Below, piece by piece: positions 8,791 to 17,717 of a stretch of DNA of 64,000 nucleotides (the stretch's first letter is position 1; every line of letters begins with the position of its first letter). The position numbers and the translations under genes were made by a program. A model generated the notes under the pieces. The model saw only the letters and a list, made by a program, of their open reading frames with translations, had not been told where the DNA came from and ran no database searches. The DNA is taken from positions 1-64,000 of the forward strand of contig NZ_JALDUI010000001.1 in NCBI RefSeq assembly GCF_023115445.1. The letters are read 5' to 3'. Source of the DNA: Streptococcus sp. oral taxon 431. GTDB lineage: Bacteria > Bacillota > Bacilli > Lactobacillales > Streptococcaceae.

Positions 8791-9707
8791 TGAATCAAGA
8801 AGAATTATCTAAAAAATTGCTCTCTCCGTCAAAGAACTCTCGTCTTGAGAAATTAGGGAGAAGTCTGACTTTTGCCTGCCTCTCTTTGATTGTTATCATT
8901 GTGGCTATGATTTTAATCTTTGTAGCCCAAAAAGGTTTGTCAACCTTCTTTGTCAATGGTGTGAATATCTTTGATTTTCTCTTTGGTGCAACTTGGAACC
9001 CTTCAGGTAAGCAATTTGGTGCTCTTCCAATGATTTTAGGTTCCTTTATCGTTACCATCCTATCAGCTCTTATCGCAACACCATTTGCAATTGGTGCGGC
9101 AGTCTTTATGACAGAAGTATCGCCAAAAGGAGCTAAGATTTTGCAACCAGCTATCGAACTTCTAGTTGGGATTCCTTCGGTAGTTTACGGATTTATCGGT
9201 TTGCAGGTCGTCGTACCTTTTGTACGTAGTGTCTTTGGTGGAACAGGTTTTGGTATTTTATCGGGGATTTTCGTTCTCTTTGTTATGATCTTGCCGACTG
9301 TAACCTTTATGACAACTGATAGCTTACGTGCAGTTCCTCGTCACTATCGTGAAGCTAGTTTAGCTATGGGAGCAACTCGTTGGCAAACAATCTGGCGTGT
9401 TACTTTGAAGGCTGCTCGTTCAGGTATTTTTACGGCTGTAGTCTTTGGTATGGCGCGTGCTTTCGGTGAAGCCCTTGCGATTCAGATGGTTGTCGGAAAC
9501 TCAGCAGTTGTTCCAACTTCATTGACGACACCAGCAGCGACTTTAACATCTGTATTGACCATGGGAATTGGTAATACCGTTATGGGAACTGTTGATAATA
9601 ATGTTCTTTGGTCACTGGCCCTAGTATTGCTCTTGATGAGTTTGGCCTTTAACAGTGTGATTAAACTGATTACGAAAGAAAGAGGAAAGAAAAACTATGC
9701 ACGCTAA
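8790..9707 (+). CDS. pstC: PstC, phosphate ABC transporter permease
   Basis: 305 residues, six predicted membrane helices. It contains the permease coupling (EAA-like) loop REASLAMGATRWQTIWRVTL, which contacts the ATPase. With PstA it forms the membrane channel for phosphate import. It starts on the last base of pstS (TAATG) and overlaps pstA by 11 nt. Confidence 0.95.
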   Translation: MNQEELSKKLLSPSKNSRLEKLGRSLTFACLSLIVIIVAMILIFVAQKGLSTFFVNGVNIFDFLFGATWNPSGKQFGALPMILGSFIVTILSALIATPFAIGAAVFMTEVSPKGAKILQPAIELLVGIPSVVYGFIGLQVVVPFVRSVFGGTGFGILSGIFVLFVMILPTVTFMTTDSLRAVPRHYREASLAMGATRWQTIWRVTLKAARSGIFTAVVFGMARAFGEALAIQMVVGNSAVVPTSLTTPAATLTSVLTMGIGNTVMGTVDNNVLWSLALVLLLMSLAFNSVIKLITKERGKKNYAR

Positions 9708-10581
9708 GAAATTAGATAAACTTGCAACAGCTGTCCTCTATACCATCGCGGGAATCATTGTGACCATTCTAGCTTCCTTGATTCTTTATATCTTGGTTCG
9801 AGGCTTACCTCATGTTTCTTGGTCCTTCTTGACTGGAAAATCATCTTCTTATCAAGCAGGTGGAGGGATTGGAATCCAGCTTTATAATTCCTTCTTCCTT
9901 TTGGTCATCACCTTGTTCATCTCTGTGCCTTTGTCAATGGGAGCTGGAATATACTTGGCTGAATATGCCAAAAAAGGTCGTGTTACCAACTTCGTTCGTA
10001 CCTGTATTGAGATTTTGTCTTCACTGCCATCAGTCGTAGTCGGTCTCTTTGGTTACCTTATCTTTGTAGTTCAGTTTGAATATGGATTTTCAATTATTTC
10101 AGGTGCCTTGGCTTTGACTGTCTTTAACCTTCCCCAGATGACGCGTAATGTTGAAGACAGTTTGAAACACGTTCACCATACACAACGTGAAGCTGGTTTA
10201 GCACTTGGACTCTCTCGTTGGGAAACAGTTCTTCATGTCGTTATCCCCGAAGCACTACCAGGTATTGTAACAGGTATCGTGCTTGCATCAGGTCGTATCT
10301 TTGGTGAAGCTGCGGCTCTTATCTATACGGCAGGACAATCAGCACCAGCTCTTGACTGGTCAAACTGGAATGTCCTAAGCGTAACCAGTCCAATCTCAAT
10401 CTTCCGTCAAGCAGAAACCTTGGCTGTTCATATCTGGAAAGTCAACAGTGAAGGAACTATTCCTGATGGAACACTTGTTTCAGCAGGTTCTGCTGCGGTG
10501 CTCCTAATCTTTATCTTGATCTTTAACTTTGGAGCTCGCAAACTCGGAAGCTACCTACACAAGAAATTAACCGCTGCCTAA
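9697..10581 (+). CDS. pstA: PstA, phosphate ABC transporter permease
   Basis: 294 residues with about six membrane helices and the coupling loop REAGLALGLSRWETVLHVVIP. Partner of PstC in the phosphate importer. The overlap with pstC and the 10-nt gap to pstB support a single operon. ATG 9697 is preceded by AAAGAGGAAAG. Confidence 0.95.
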   Translation: MHAKKLDKLATAVLYTIAGIIVTILASLILYILVRGLPHVSWSFLTGKSSSYQAGGGIGIQLYNSFFLLVITLFISVPLSMGAGIYLAEYAKKGRVTNFVRTCIEILSSLPSVVVGLFGYLIFVVQFEYGFSIISGALALTVFNLPQMTRNVEDSLKHVHHTQREAGLALGLSRWETVLHVVIPEALPGIVTGIVLASGRIFGEAAALIYTAGQSAPALDWSNWNVLSVTSPISIFRQAETLAVHIWKVNSEGTIPDGTLVSAGSAAVLLIFILIFNFGARKLGSYLHKKLTAA

Positions 10582-10591
10582 AGGAGAAGCC

Positions 10592-11395
10592 ATGTCAAAA
10601 TATAATTGGGATGAAAAGCATATCATTACCTTTCCAGAAGAAAAAGTGGCCCTCTCTACTAAGGATTTACATGTTTACTACGGTAAAAACGAATCCATAA
10701 AGGGCGTCGATATGCAATTCGAAAAAAATAAAATCACGGCCCTGATTGGTCCGTCGGGATCAGGGAAATCAACCTACCTACGCAGTCTCAATCGTATGAA
10801 TGATACCATTGATATTGCAAAGGTTACAGGACAGATTCTCTATCGAGGTATTGACGTTAACCGTCCAGAAATTAATGTTTATGAAATGCGTAAACATATC
10901 GGAATGGTATTTCAACGTCCAAATCCATTTGCTAAATCAATCTATCGTAATATTACTTTTGCACATGAACGTGCAGGAGTCAAGGACAAGAAAGTCCTAG
11001 ATGAAATTGTAGAAACATCACTTCGTCAGGCTGCCCTCTGGGATCAGGTCAAAGACGATCTTCATAAGTCAGCCTTAACGCTTTCAGGTGGTCAGCAGCA
11101 ACGTCTCTGTATCGCGCGTGCTATTTCTGTAAAACCAGACATTCTCTTAATGGATGAGCCAGCATCAGCCTTGGATCCGATTGCGACAGCTCAACTTGAA
11201 GAAACCATGCTTGAGTTGAAGAAGGACTTTACCATTATCATCGTAACTCACAGTATGCAACAAGCTGCGCGTGCTAGTGATTATACAGGATTCTTCTACC
11301 TGGGTGACTTGATTGAGTATGATAAAACTGCAAATATTTTCCAAAATGCCAAGCTACAGTCAACAAATGACTATGTAACTGGACACTTTGGTTAG
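10592..11395 (+). CDS. pstB: PstB, phosphate ABC transporter ATPase (first copy)
   Basis: 267 residues with a complete ABC ATPase set: Walker [10 protein letters not shown]-loop FQRPNPF, signature LSGGQQQR, Walker B ILLMDEPASALD and switch His in VTHSMQQA. The N-terminus carries an extra 20-residue segment before the first strand compared with the second copy. Energises PstCA. Start ATG follows AAAGGAGAAGCC. Two pstB genes in tandem are usual in streptococcal and lactococcal pst operons. Confidence 0.95.
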   Translation: MSKYNWDEKHIITFPEEKVALSTKDLHVYYGKNESIKGVDMQFEKNKITALIGPSGSGKSTYLRSLNRMNDTIDIAKVTGQILYRGIDVNRPEINVYEMRKHIGMVFQRPNPFAKSIYRNITFAHERAGVKDKKVLDEIVETSLRQAALWDQVKDDLHKSALTLSGGQQQRLCIARAISVKPDILLMDEPASALDPIATAQLEETMLELKKDFTIIIVTHSMQQAARASDYTGFFYLGDLIEYDKTANIFQNAKLQSTNDYVTGHFG

Positions 11396-11407
11396 AGAGG
11401 AAACAGT

Positions 11408-12166
11408 ATGACAGAACCGATTTTACAGGTTTCAGACCTGTCAGTCTATTACAATAAAAAGAAGGCCTTGAATAGTGTTTCCTTATCCTTCCACCCCAAG
11501 GAAATTACGGCCCTTATCGGTCCGTCTGGATCTGGGAAATCAACACTTCTAAAGGCTATTAACCGAATGGGTGACCTTAATCCTGAAGTGACGACAACTG
11601 GATCAGTGGTTTATAATGGGCACAATATCTATAGTCCGCGTACCGACACGGTTGAATTACGTAAGGAAATCGGGATGGTTTTCCAACAACCAAATCCCTT
11701 CCCTATGTCTATCTACGAAAATGTTGTTTATGGTCTCCGCATTAATGGGGAAAAAGATAAGAACGTTTTGGATGAAGCTGTGGAGAAAGCTTTACAGCGT
11801 GCTTCAATCTGGGATGAGGTTAAGGATCGCTTGCATGATTCAGCTATTGGACTTTCAGGTGGACAGCAGCAACGTGTCTGTGTAGCCCGTGTATTGGCGA
11901 CTAGTCCAAAGATTATCCTCTTGGATGAGCCTACCTCAGCCTTGGACCCTATTTCTGCTGGTAAGATTGAGGAAACCTTGTATGGTCTAAAAGACAAATA
12001 CACCATGCTCTTGGTTACGCGTTCTATGCAGCAAGCATCTCGAATCTCCGATAAGACAGGCTTTTTCCTCAATGGAGATTTGATTGAATTTAACGATACC
12101 AAGGATATGTTCCTCTATCCTCAACATAAGGAGACAGAGGACTACATTTCAGGTAAATTTGGATAA
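11408..12166 (+). CDS. pstB: PstB, phosphate ABC transporter ATPase (second copy, H-loop altered)
   Basis: 252 residues: Walker [10 protein letters not shown]-loop FQQPNPF, signature LSGGQQQR, Walker [13 protein letters not shown]. The switch (H-loop) histidine is replaced by Arg205 (VTRSMQQA where the first copy has VTHSMQQA). With the first copy it may form a heterodimer with one normal and one weakened ATP site; this is inference. Spaced 12 nt from the first pstB and 11 nt from phoU. Confidence 0.93.
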   Translation: MTEPILQVSDLSVYYNKKKALNSVSLSFHPKEITALIGPSGSGKSTLLKAINRMGDLNPEVTTTGSVVYNGHNIYSPRTDTVELRKEIGMVFQQPNPFPMSIYENVVYGLRINGEKDKNVLDEAVEKALQRASIWDEVKDRLHDSAIGLSGGQQQRVCVARVLATSPKIILLDEPTSALDPISAGKIEETLYGLKDKYTMLLVTRSMQQASRISDKTGFFLNGDLIEFNDTKDMFLYPQHKETEDYISGKFG

Positions 12167-12177
12167 GGAGTGAGAAG

Positions 12178-12831
12178 ATGTTACGATCTCAATTTGAAGA
12201 AGATTTAGAGAAATTGCATAATCAGTTTTATGCTATGGGACAAGAAGTTCTTTCCCAAATCAATCGTACCGTACGTGCTTTTGTAACGCATGACCGTGAC
12301 ATGGCTAAAGAAGTCATTGAGGAAGATGCAGAAGTAAACGAATACGAAGTGAAACTTGAAAAGAAATCATTTGAAATGATTGCCCTACAACAGCCAGTTT
12401 CACAAGACTTACGTACAGTTTTAACAGTTCTAAAAGCTGTGTCAGACTTAGAACGTATGGGGGACCATGCTGTATCTATCGCAAAAGCAACGATTCGTAT
12501 GAAGGGTGAGCAGCGTATCCCTGCAGTTGAAGAAGAAATTAAAAAAATGGGTCGTGAAGTAAAAAACTTTGTTGAAGCCGCTTTAGAACTTTATTTGAAT
12601 GGTTCTGTGGATCAAGCCTATGAAGTTGCAACCATGGATGAAAATATCAACCATTACTTTGATAACATTCGAGACCTAGCTACAGAGGAAATCAAAAAAC
12701 ATCCAGAAGCTATCGTCACAGGACGTGATTATTTCCAAGTTATTTCTTACTTGGAACGCATCGGTGACTATGCAAAGAATATCTGTGAATGGGTTGTTTA
12801 CTTTGAAACAGGTAAGATTGTAGAATTATAA
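12178..12831 (+). CDS. phoU: PhoU, phosphate signalling/transport regulator
   Basis: 217 residues, all helical, made of two PhoU repeats. Each carries the metal-binding motif E-R-(M/I)-G-D-(H/Y) (ERMGDHAVSIA in the first, LERIGDYAKNI in the second). PhoU restrains Pst transport and the Pho two-component signalling when phosphate is plentiful. It is the last gene of the operon and is followed by a hairpin. Confidence 0.94.
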   Translation: MLRSQFEEDLEKLHNQFYAMGQEVLSQINRTVRAFVTHDRDMAKEVIEEDAEVNEYEVKLEKKSFEMIALQQPVSQDLRTVLTVLKAVSDLERMGDHAVSIAKATIRMKGEQRIPAVEEEIKKMGREVKNFVEAALELYLNGSVDQAYEVATMDENINHYFDNIRDLATEEIKKHPEAIVTGRDYFQVISYLERIGDYAKNICEWVVYFETGKIVEL

Positions 12832-12856
12832 AGTATTCAAATGCTAAAATTATTGT

Positions 12857-12890
12857 GAAAGCTTACTTTTTACTAGAGTAAGCTTTCATT
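12857..12890 (+). terminator. Terminator of the pst operon
   Basis: Perfect 11-bp inverted repeat (12857-12867 / 12877-12887) with a 9-nt loop, followed by a weak T-containing tail. Confidence 0.7.
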
Positions 12891-12922
12891 GTATAGATAA
12901 TTTACTTTGTCAGAGGTGAATA

Positions 12923-13075
12923 ATGAACTACATACAGAATATAAGAAAAAAAGTTGGAAAAGATAAAATTATTTTAAATTTCACATGTGGAATATTAAGT
13001 CAATCAGGAAAAATATTATTACAAAAACGAGCAGATAAAGGAACTTTGGGATTACCAGGTGGTGCTTTTGCATAA
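12923..13075 (+). pseudogene. 5' fragment of a Nudix hydrolase gene
   Basis: ATG 12923 after CAGAGGTGAATA opens a 50-codon frame that reads as the first third of a Nudix enzyme: a beta-strand region, then LLQKRADKGTLGLPGG just where the Nudix box should begin. After the GG (13058-13063) it reads A-F-A-stop instead of the box. The missing part lies 3.2 kb downstream in the same orientation (16271-16597). The gene was evidently intact in an ancestor and split by insertion of the restriction-like pair between the fragments. Confidence 0.85.
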
Positions 13076-13161
13076 TAATAACAGGTGTTTAAAACTCTGA
13101 TAAATTAAGTGGTTGAGTGTTTTACAAATTATACTTACTGTAAAAAGTTCAAAAAGAATGT

Positions 13162-13167
13162 TATAAT
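13162..13167 (+). promoter_or_regulatory. -10 box of the methyltransferase-ATPase pair
   Basis: TATAAT at 13162-13167, about 20 nt before the start codon; no clear -35. The insert therefore carries its own promoter. Confidence 0.55.
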
Positions 13168-13187
13168 TTAAAATGGAGGATATTACC

Positions 13188-14240
13188 ATGAAAATTAATG
13201 CTGTAGATTTATTTTGCGGTGTTGGAGGGTTGACCTGTGGTGTTCAGCAAGCAGGTATAAATGTAATTGCAGGTTATGATATAGATCCTCGTAGTCAATT
13301 TGCATATGAATTTAATAATAAAGCGAGATTCATCTTAAAAGATGTTAAAGAAATTGATAGCAAGGAAATTACTGCTCTTTATCCGAATGATACTGATATA
13401 AAAATTTTAATGGGTTGTGCCCCATGCCAACCCTTTTCAACTTATAGTCATAAGTACAAGAATAGTGAGAATACACTTCAGAAGATGGATCTTTTAGACT
13501 ATTTTGGGAAACAAATAGAGTATGTTCAACCCGATATTGTTTCGATGGAAAATGTTCCACAAATGGTCAATGAAAAGGTATTTAAAAAATTTATCCAGAT
13601 TTTGAATGATAATAATTACTTAATTGATTACAAAGTGGTATTTGCGCCAGATTACGGTGTTCCTCAAAAAAGAAAGAGATTATTACTTTTAGCTTCAAAA
13701 TTAGGAGAAATCAAATTAATCCCCGCACAATTTAATAAAGATAATTACCCAACACTTCGAGATACAATTGGAAATTTACCAAAATTGCAGGCAGGAGATA
13801 CTGATTTAAATGACCCCCTTCACAGAAGCAGAAACCTATCTGAATTGAATATGAAGAGAATAAAGCAGTCAAAACCTGGTGGAACTTGGAAGGATTGGGA
13901 CGAGGAGCTATTACTGGAAGCTTATAAGAAAAAAAGCGGAGCTTCTTTTGGATCGGTATATGGTCGTTTAGAGTGGGATAAACCTGCTAATACAATTACA
14001 ACACAATTCCCAGGAATAGGAAATGGGCGATTTGGACATCCTGATCAAGATAGAGCTTTAAGTTTACGTGAAGGTGCAATGTTACAAACATTTCCGAGAG
14101 ATTACTTATTTACAAAACCTGAACTTGGGGGAAAATATCCTATTTCACAGGTAGCATTACAAATTGGGAATGCTGTCCCTCCGAAGTTAGGTGAAGTTAT
14201 TGGAAATAGTATATTGAAGCATTTGGAGAAAATTAAATGA
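13188..14240 (+). CDS. DNA (cytosine-5-)-methyltransferase
   Basis: 350 residues with the ordered motifs of C5-cytosine methyltransferases: I FCGVGGL (SAM binding), IV GCAPCQPFS with catalytic Cys80, VI MENVPQM, VIII QKRKRLLLL and X near the C-terminus (IGNAVPPKLG). Between VIII and IX is the variable target-recognition region, which does not reveal the site. ATG 13188 was chosen over 13173 because the GGAGG ribosome binding site overlaps the upstream ATG. It overlaps the next gene by ATGA, so the two proteins are made together. Probably the protective modification half of a restriction-modification locus. Visibly more A+T-rich than its neighbours, suggesting transfer. Confidence 0.93.
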   Translation: MKINAVDLFCGVGGLTCGVQQAGINVIAGYDIDPRSQFAYEFNNKARFILKDVKEIDSKEITALYPNDTDIKILMGCAPCQPFSTYSHKYKNSENTLQKMDLLDYFGKQIEYVQPDIVSMENVPQMVNEKVFKKFIQILNDNNYLIDYKVVFAPDYGVPQKRKRLLLLASKLGEIKLIPAQFNKDNYPTLRDTIGNLPKLQAGDTDLNDPLHRSRNLSELNMKRIKQSKPGGTWKDWDEELLLEAYKKKSGASFGSVYGRLEWDKPANTITTQFPGIGNGRFGHPDQDRALSLREGAMLQTFPRDYLFTKPELGGKYPISQVALQIGNAVPPKLGEVIGNSILKHLEKIK

Positions 14241-16228
14241 GTATTGAGAAAATAGACTTGCAAATTGCCTTTGGTGCTGTAAAGCATTTTGGCAGAAATT
14301 TATATACATCAAATCCACCAGCAATCACAGAATTGATTGCAAATTCTTGGGATGCTTATTGTACAGAGTGTAATATTTATTACAATGATACTGAAAATGA
14401 TGGGGATAAAAAAACTTCTTTGCTAATTGTTGATGATGGTATTGGTATGACAGATGAAGAGTTGTCTGGTAGATATGCTATTTCTGGTACAGAAAAAAAT
14501 ACTGATTCAGTTAGACGTCCTGATGGAATTCCCCTTAGACCTTATATGGGTAGAAAAGGTATCGGAAAATTTTCAGCATTTAGTTTAGGTGATAGTTATG
14601 TACTTTATACAAAGAGTGACATAGATACTCAATGGAAAAAAATGATTTTTAGATATGAATTATTACTTGAAGACAGACCGACTGTTCCAATTGCTGTGGA
14701 ATACATTGATTCTTTGCAAGAATTGAAAGAGTTTTTTCCAGATTTAGAGGAAAATACTACTGGAACAATTGTTTATATACCTAAGATGAGAAGAAAAATT
14801 ATCTCATCAAGTATTGAGGGATTGAAGAATTTAATTTCTAGAAGATTCTCTATAAATGTAATTAATAATCATGATTTTAGTCTTAAAATTAATTCAGAAA
14901 TTGTAGATTTGAGCCAGCATTTTTATGATGATAATTTAGAGTTTGTTTATTATTTCGGTACAGAGTTAGAAGAAATCAAACAACGCTTCCCTAATGTTCC
15001 AGAAAAGAATTTTTACAAAGAAGATGATGAATTCTTTACTAATCATTCAATTAGTGGATGGCTCGGTACTGTCGAAATTCCCAGTCAATTACTTGCTGAT
15101 GAAAATATAAGTATTTCAGGCGTAATAGTCTATATTCATGGAAAATTAGCTGATGAGGATATTTTACGGGATAAATTAAAAAATAGGATAACAAACTCAT
15201 ACTTTTTAGGCGAAGTCAATGCAGATTTTCTTCAAAATGAAGAAGAAGACCCTGTGCTTAGTAGTAGAGAGGGTTTAAATAAAGAAATACCAAATGTTAA
15301 ATTATTAATTGAAAAACTATCTAAAATAAGTAATAAGTTAAATTCAAATTGGAATGATTTGCGTGCTAACAGAGATATAGAAAAACTTGATTTTCTTGAT
15401 AAAATGTTAAGTACTGATAGTGGATTGGGGACCGCATTCAAATTTTATAACGATAAACAGCAAAAACAGGTTGCAAAGCTTGCACAAAGAGTTTTTGATA
15501 ATGATGAAAAATATTCAGATGCTGAATATAGAGTTTATGGACAAGCAATCTTTGCACTTGTAAATAATAAAGTTATAAATGAAATTACTATAGATACAGA
15601 TACGGAGACTTTTGGAGAGATCTTAAAGAAATTCTATAGCTTATTTGAGAAAACGGAACTAAATGCTGCTTTACGTATGAAATCTAATATTGAAGATCGT
15701 ATTAGTATTATCAATAAACTAAAACTAATTATTGACACTGAGGATGTTGAGAGTGTTTTTGAGGAACATCTAGCTAAAAATCCATGGTTGATTAATCAAT
15801 ATTGGGATAAACCAAGTAATGAAATTGTGATTGAAACACAAAACACATATAAAGCAATTATTCAAGAACGTAAGGTTAGTGGAAGAACCGATATTATTAC
15901 AAAAGTTGCAGATGAGCCTTATCCAATTATCTGTGAGCTAAAAAGAGAGAAAGTTACTGCGTACTCTACACCTGAAATTTCCGAAATAACCAGTCAGATC
16001 TATAAATACAGACGATTTATTAGTGATGAAATAAACCGATCAAATAGTTCTTTAAGAATCTCAAATACTAATGATATAAAAGCTTATTTTATTTGTGGTG
16101 AGAAATCTAAGGAAAAACTAGAAGATTTAGATTTAATTGAATTGAAAAATAACAATATCGAATTAAAAACATATCAAGAGATTATTAGACAAGCTGAAAG
16201 AGTTTATAGTGATAGAGTAAGAGAGTAA
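14237..16228 (+). CDS. GHKL (MORC/MutL-like) ATPase with C-terminal PD-(D/E)XK-like nuclease domain
   Basis: 663 residues. The N-terminal GHKL ATP-binding fold shows the N box E32-x3-N36-x2-D39 (ELIANSWDA), the G1 box D67-x-G-x-G (DDGIGM, 66-71) and the G2 box GRKGIGKFS (105-113). A middle region of about 400 residues follows. The C-terminus (about 520-663) reads like a restriction-endonuclease fold: Asp552 in GRTDI, then E567-L-K569 in CELKRE, i.e. D-x14-ExK. GHKL ATPases of this kind beside DNA methyltransferases were described as MutL/MORC homologues in restriction-modification loci. It is inferred to be the ATP-dependent restriction subunit. The start overlaps the methyltransferase stop by 4 nt. 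No separate specificity gene is visible. Confidence 0.85.
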   Translation: MSIEKIDLQIAFGAVKHFGRNLYTSNPPAITELIANSWDAYCTECNIYYNDTENDGDKKTSLLIVDDGIGMTDEELSGRYAISGTEKNTDSVRRPDGIPLRPYMGRKGIGKFSAFSLGDSYVLYTKSDIDTQWKKMIFRYELLLEDRPTVPIAVEYIDSLQELKEFFPDLEENTTGTIVYIPKMRRKIISSSIEGLKNLISRRFSINVINNHDFSLKINSEIVDLSQHFYDDNLEFVYYFGTELEEIKQRFPNVPEKNFYKEDDEFFTNHSISGWLGTVEIPSQLLADENISISGVIVYIHGKLADEDILRDKLKNRITNSYFLGEVNADFLQNEEEDPVLSSREGLNKEIPNVKLLIEKLSKISNKLNSNWNDLRANRDIEKLDFLDKMLSTDSGLGTAFKFYNDKQQKQVAKLAQRVFDNDEKYSDAEYRVYGQAIFALVNNKVINEITIDTDTETFGEILKKFYSLFEKTELNAALRMKSNIEDRISIINKLKLIIDTEDVESVFEEHLAKNPWLINQYWDKPSNEIVIETQNTYKAIIQERKVSGRTDIITKVADEPYPIICELKREKVTAYSTPEISEITSQIYKYRRFISDEINRSNSSLRISNTNDIKAYFICGEKSKEKLEDLDLIELKNNNIELKTYQEIIRQAERVYSDRVRE

Positions 16229-16246
16229 AATTTTTTTATTTAATAA

Positions 16247-16597
16247 GCCTTATTCCCCTTACTGTGGGGTTCCATTGGATTAGGTAAATCGGCTGTAGAA
16301 GCGTTAGTTCGAGAGTTTTACGAAGAAACTGGACTGAAAGTGACAGTGAAAAAACTTTTAAATGTTTATACAAAATATTCAGATAGTTATCCAAATGGTG
16401 ATGAGGCTCAAGTTCTTACAATTTTGTATTTAGTTGCATCTGAAACTTCTATCTCTACAAATGTTTTTACGAGTGACGAAACTTTAGAATTAGGATTTTT
16501 TGAACATAGGGACATACAAAATATCACAATTGTAAACCAGCAACATCGAGATATGATAAATGATTTTTTTGAAAATATGTTCCCAATAGATAGATAA
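16247..16597 (+). pseudogene. 3' fragment of the split Nudix hydrolase gene
   Basis: After two in-frame stops (16241-16246) the frame reads through W-G-S-I-G-L-G-K-S-A-V-E-A-L-V-R-E-F-Y-E-E-T-G-L: the Nudix box that the 12923 fragment lacks, followed by a normal Nudix C-terminus ending at 16597. Joining 12923-13063 to 16271-16597 restores one continuous gene of about 155 codons with L-P-G-G directly before the box, a normal size for the family. A GTG at 16340 could start a short product but would omit the catalytic box. Confidence 0.85.
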
Positions 16598-16655
16598 ACC
16601 AATCATTGAATTTGTATTTTTTATAAATTTATTTTATGGAAAACGCAAGAAAATG

Positions 16656-16684
16656 TTGACAAGTACTTCTAAATAAGTTATAAT
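16656..16684 (+). promoter_or_regulatory. Sigma-A promoter of the amino-acid binding protein gene
   Basis: Consensus TTGACA (16656-16661), 17-nt spacer, TATAAT (16679-16684); start codon 31 nt downstream. Confidence 0.88.
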
Positions 16685-16715
16685 TATACAAAATTAACAG
16701 AGAGGTTGTTTATTT

Positions 16716-17531
16716 ATGAATTTTAAAAAATGGATATTTGTCTTATGTAGTTTTCTTGCAAGCTTCTTATTGGTAGCTTGCCAATCGTCTAGCTCAAGCT
16801 CGCAGTCTGCAGTGGAGGCCATCAAGCAAAAAGGAAAATTAGTGGTCGCAACTAGTCCCGACTATGCTCCCTTTGAGTTTCAAGCACTTGTGGATGGTAA
16901 AAACCAAGTCGTAGGTGCGGATATTGACATGGCGCAAGCAATCGCTGATGAACTTGGAGTGAAATTGGAAGTTTCAAGCATGAGTTTTGATAATGTCTTG
17001 ACCAGTCTTCAAACAGGAAAAGCAGACCTAGCAATTGCGGGAATCAGTGCAACTGAAGAAAGACAAGAAGTCTTTGATTTCTCAATTCCTTACTATGAAA
17101 ATAAAATTAGCTTCCTGATCAGAAAATCAGATCTTGAAAAATACAAGGATTTGGACTCTCTAGCAAGTGCTAATATTGCAGCTCAGAAAGGAACTGTTCC
17201 AGAATCAATGGTTAAAGAGCAACTTCCAAAAGCCCAGTTGACTTCATTGACCAACATGGGAGAAGCAGTTAATGAGCTTCAATCTGGTAAAGTTGATGCA
17301 GTTCACATGGATGAACCAGTCGCTTTAAGCTATGCTGCTAAGAACTCAGATTTGGCAGTAGCTACAGTAAATTTGACTATGAAAGAGGGCGAAGCAAATG
17401 CTGTAGCTATCAAAAAAGGTAACTCAGATTTGAAGGAAGTGGTTGATAAGGTTATCCAAAAATTGAAAGATGATGGAACTTACCAAACTTATCTTGAAAA
17501 AGCTGCTAAGCTAACAGAAGTAGAACAATAA
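16716..17531 (+). CDS. Amino-acid ABC transporter substrate-binding lipoprotein
   Basis: 271 residues: signal peptide with lipobox LVAC (Cys22), a Ser/Gln linker, then a family 3 (GlnH/HisJ type) solute-binding domain. Typical sites are TSPDYAPFEF, GADIDMAQAIA, AGISATEERQEVFDFS, AAQKGTVPE and DAVHMDEPVA. It binds a polar amino acid outside the membrane; the specific ligand cannot be read. No permease or ATPase gene is beside it, so it must work with a transporter encoded elsewhere. AGAGAGG ribosome binding site. Transcription probably ends in the repeat hairpin just downstream. Confidence 0.92.
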   Translation: MNFKKWIFVLCSFLASFLLVACQSSSSSSQSAVEAIKQKGKLVVATSPDYAPFEFQALVDGKNQVVGADIDMAQAIADELGVKLEVSSMSFDNVLTSLQTGKADLAIAGISATEERQEVFDFSIPYYENKISFLIRKSDLEKYKDLDSLASANIAAQKGTVPESMVKEQLPKAQLTSLTNMGEAVNELQSGKVDAVHMDEPVALSYAAKNSDLAVATVNLTMKEGEANAVAIKKGNSDLKEVVDKVIQKLKDDGTYQTYLEKAAKLTEVEQ

Positions 17532-17540
17532 AAAAATAAC

Positions 17541-17717
17541 AGAGGCTGGGACAAAAGTCCTAGCCTCTCAATTGTCTTTGGATTATCGAGCAAGACGCAG
17601 TGGTTGAGTGGGCTCTACTACGCTGATTTCATCAGCTTTTACAGCCTTACTCAACTGTGCGGAGGTGGGACGACGAAATCGAATTCTAACGAAGTACCGA
17701 TTTCTGTCCCACTCTCT
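17541..17717. repeat. 177-bp three-hairpin dispersed repeat, copy 1
   Basis: About 97% identical (6 differences) to 29757-29933. It folds into three hairpins: a terminator-like stem AGAGGCTGGGAC/GTCCTAGCCTCT, a central GTTGAGT...ACTCAAC stem enclosing GCTGAT/ATCAGC, and a GTGGGAC...GTCCCAC stem enclosing GAAATCG/CGATTTC. No coding frame of its own. It may be the SPRITE type of pneumococcal terminator-like repeat, but I cannot confirm that name from memory. It ends the binding-protein transcript and supplies the last codons of the convergent MocR gene. Confidence 0.85.

Noticed and set aside
16340-16597. Intact 85-codon gene from GTG 16340
   Set aside because: It is the C-terminal part of the split Nudix protein and would lack the catalytic box, so it is called a pseudogene fragment.
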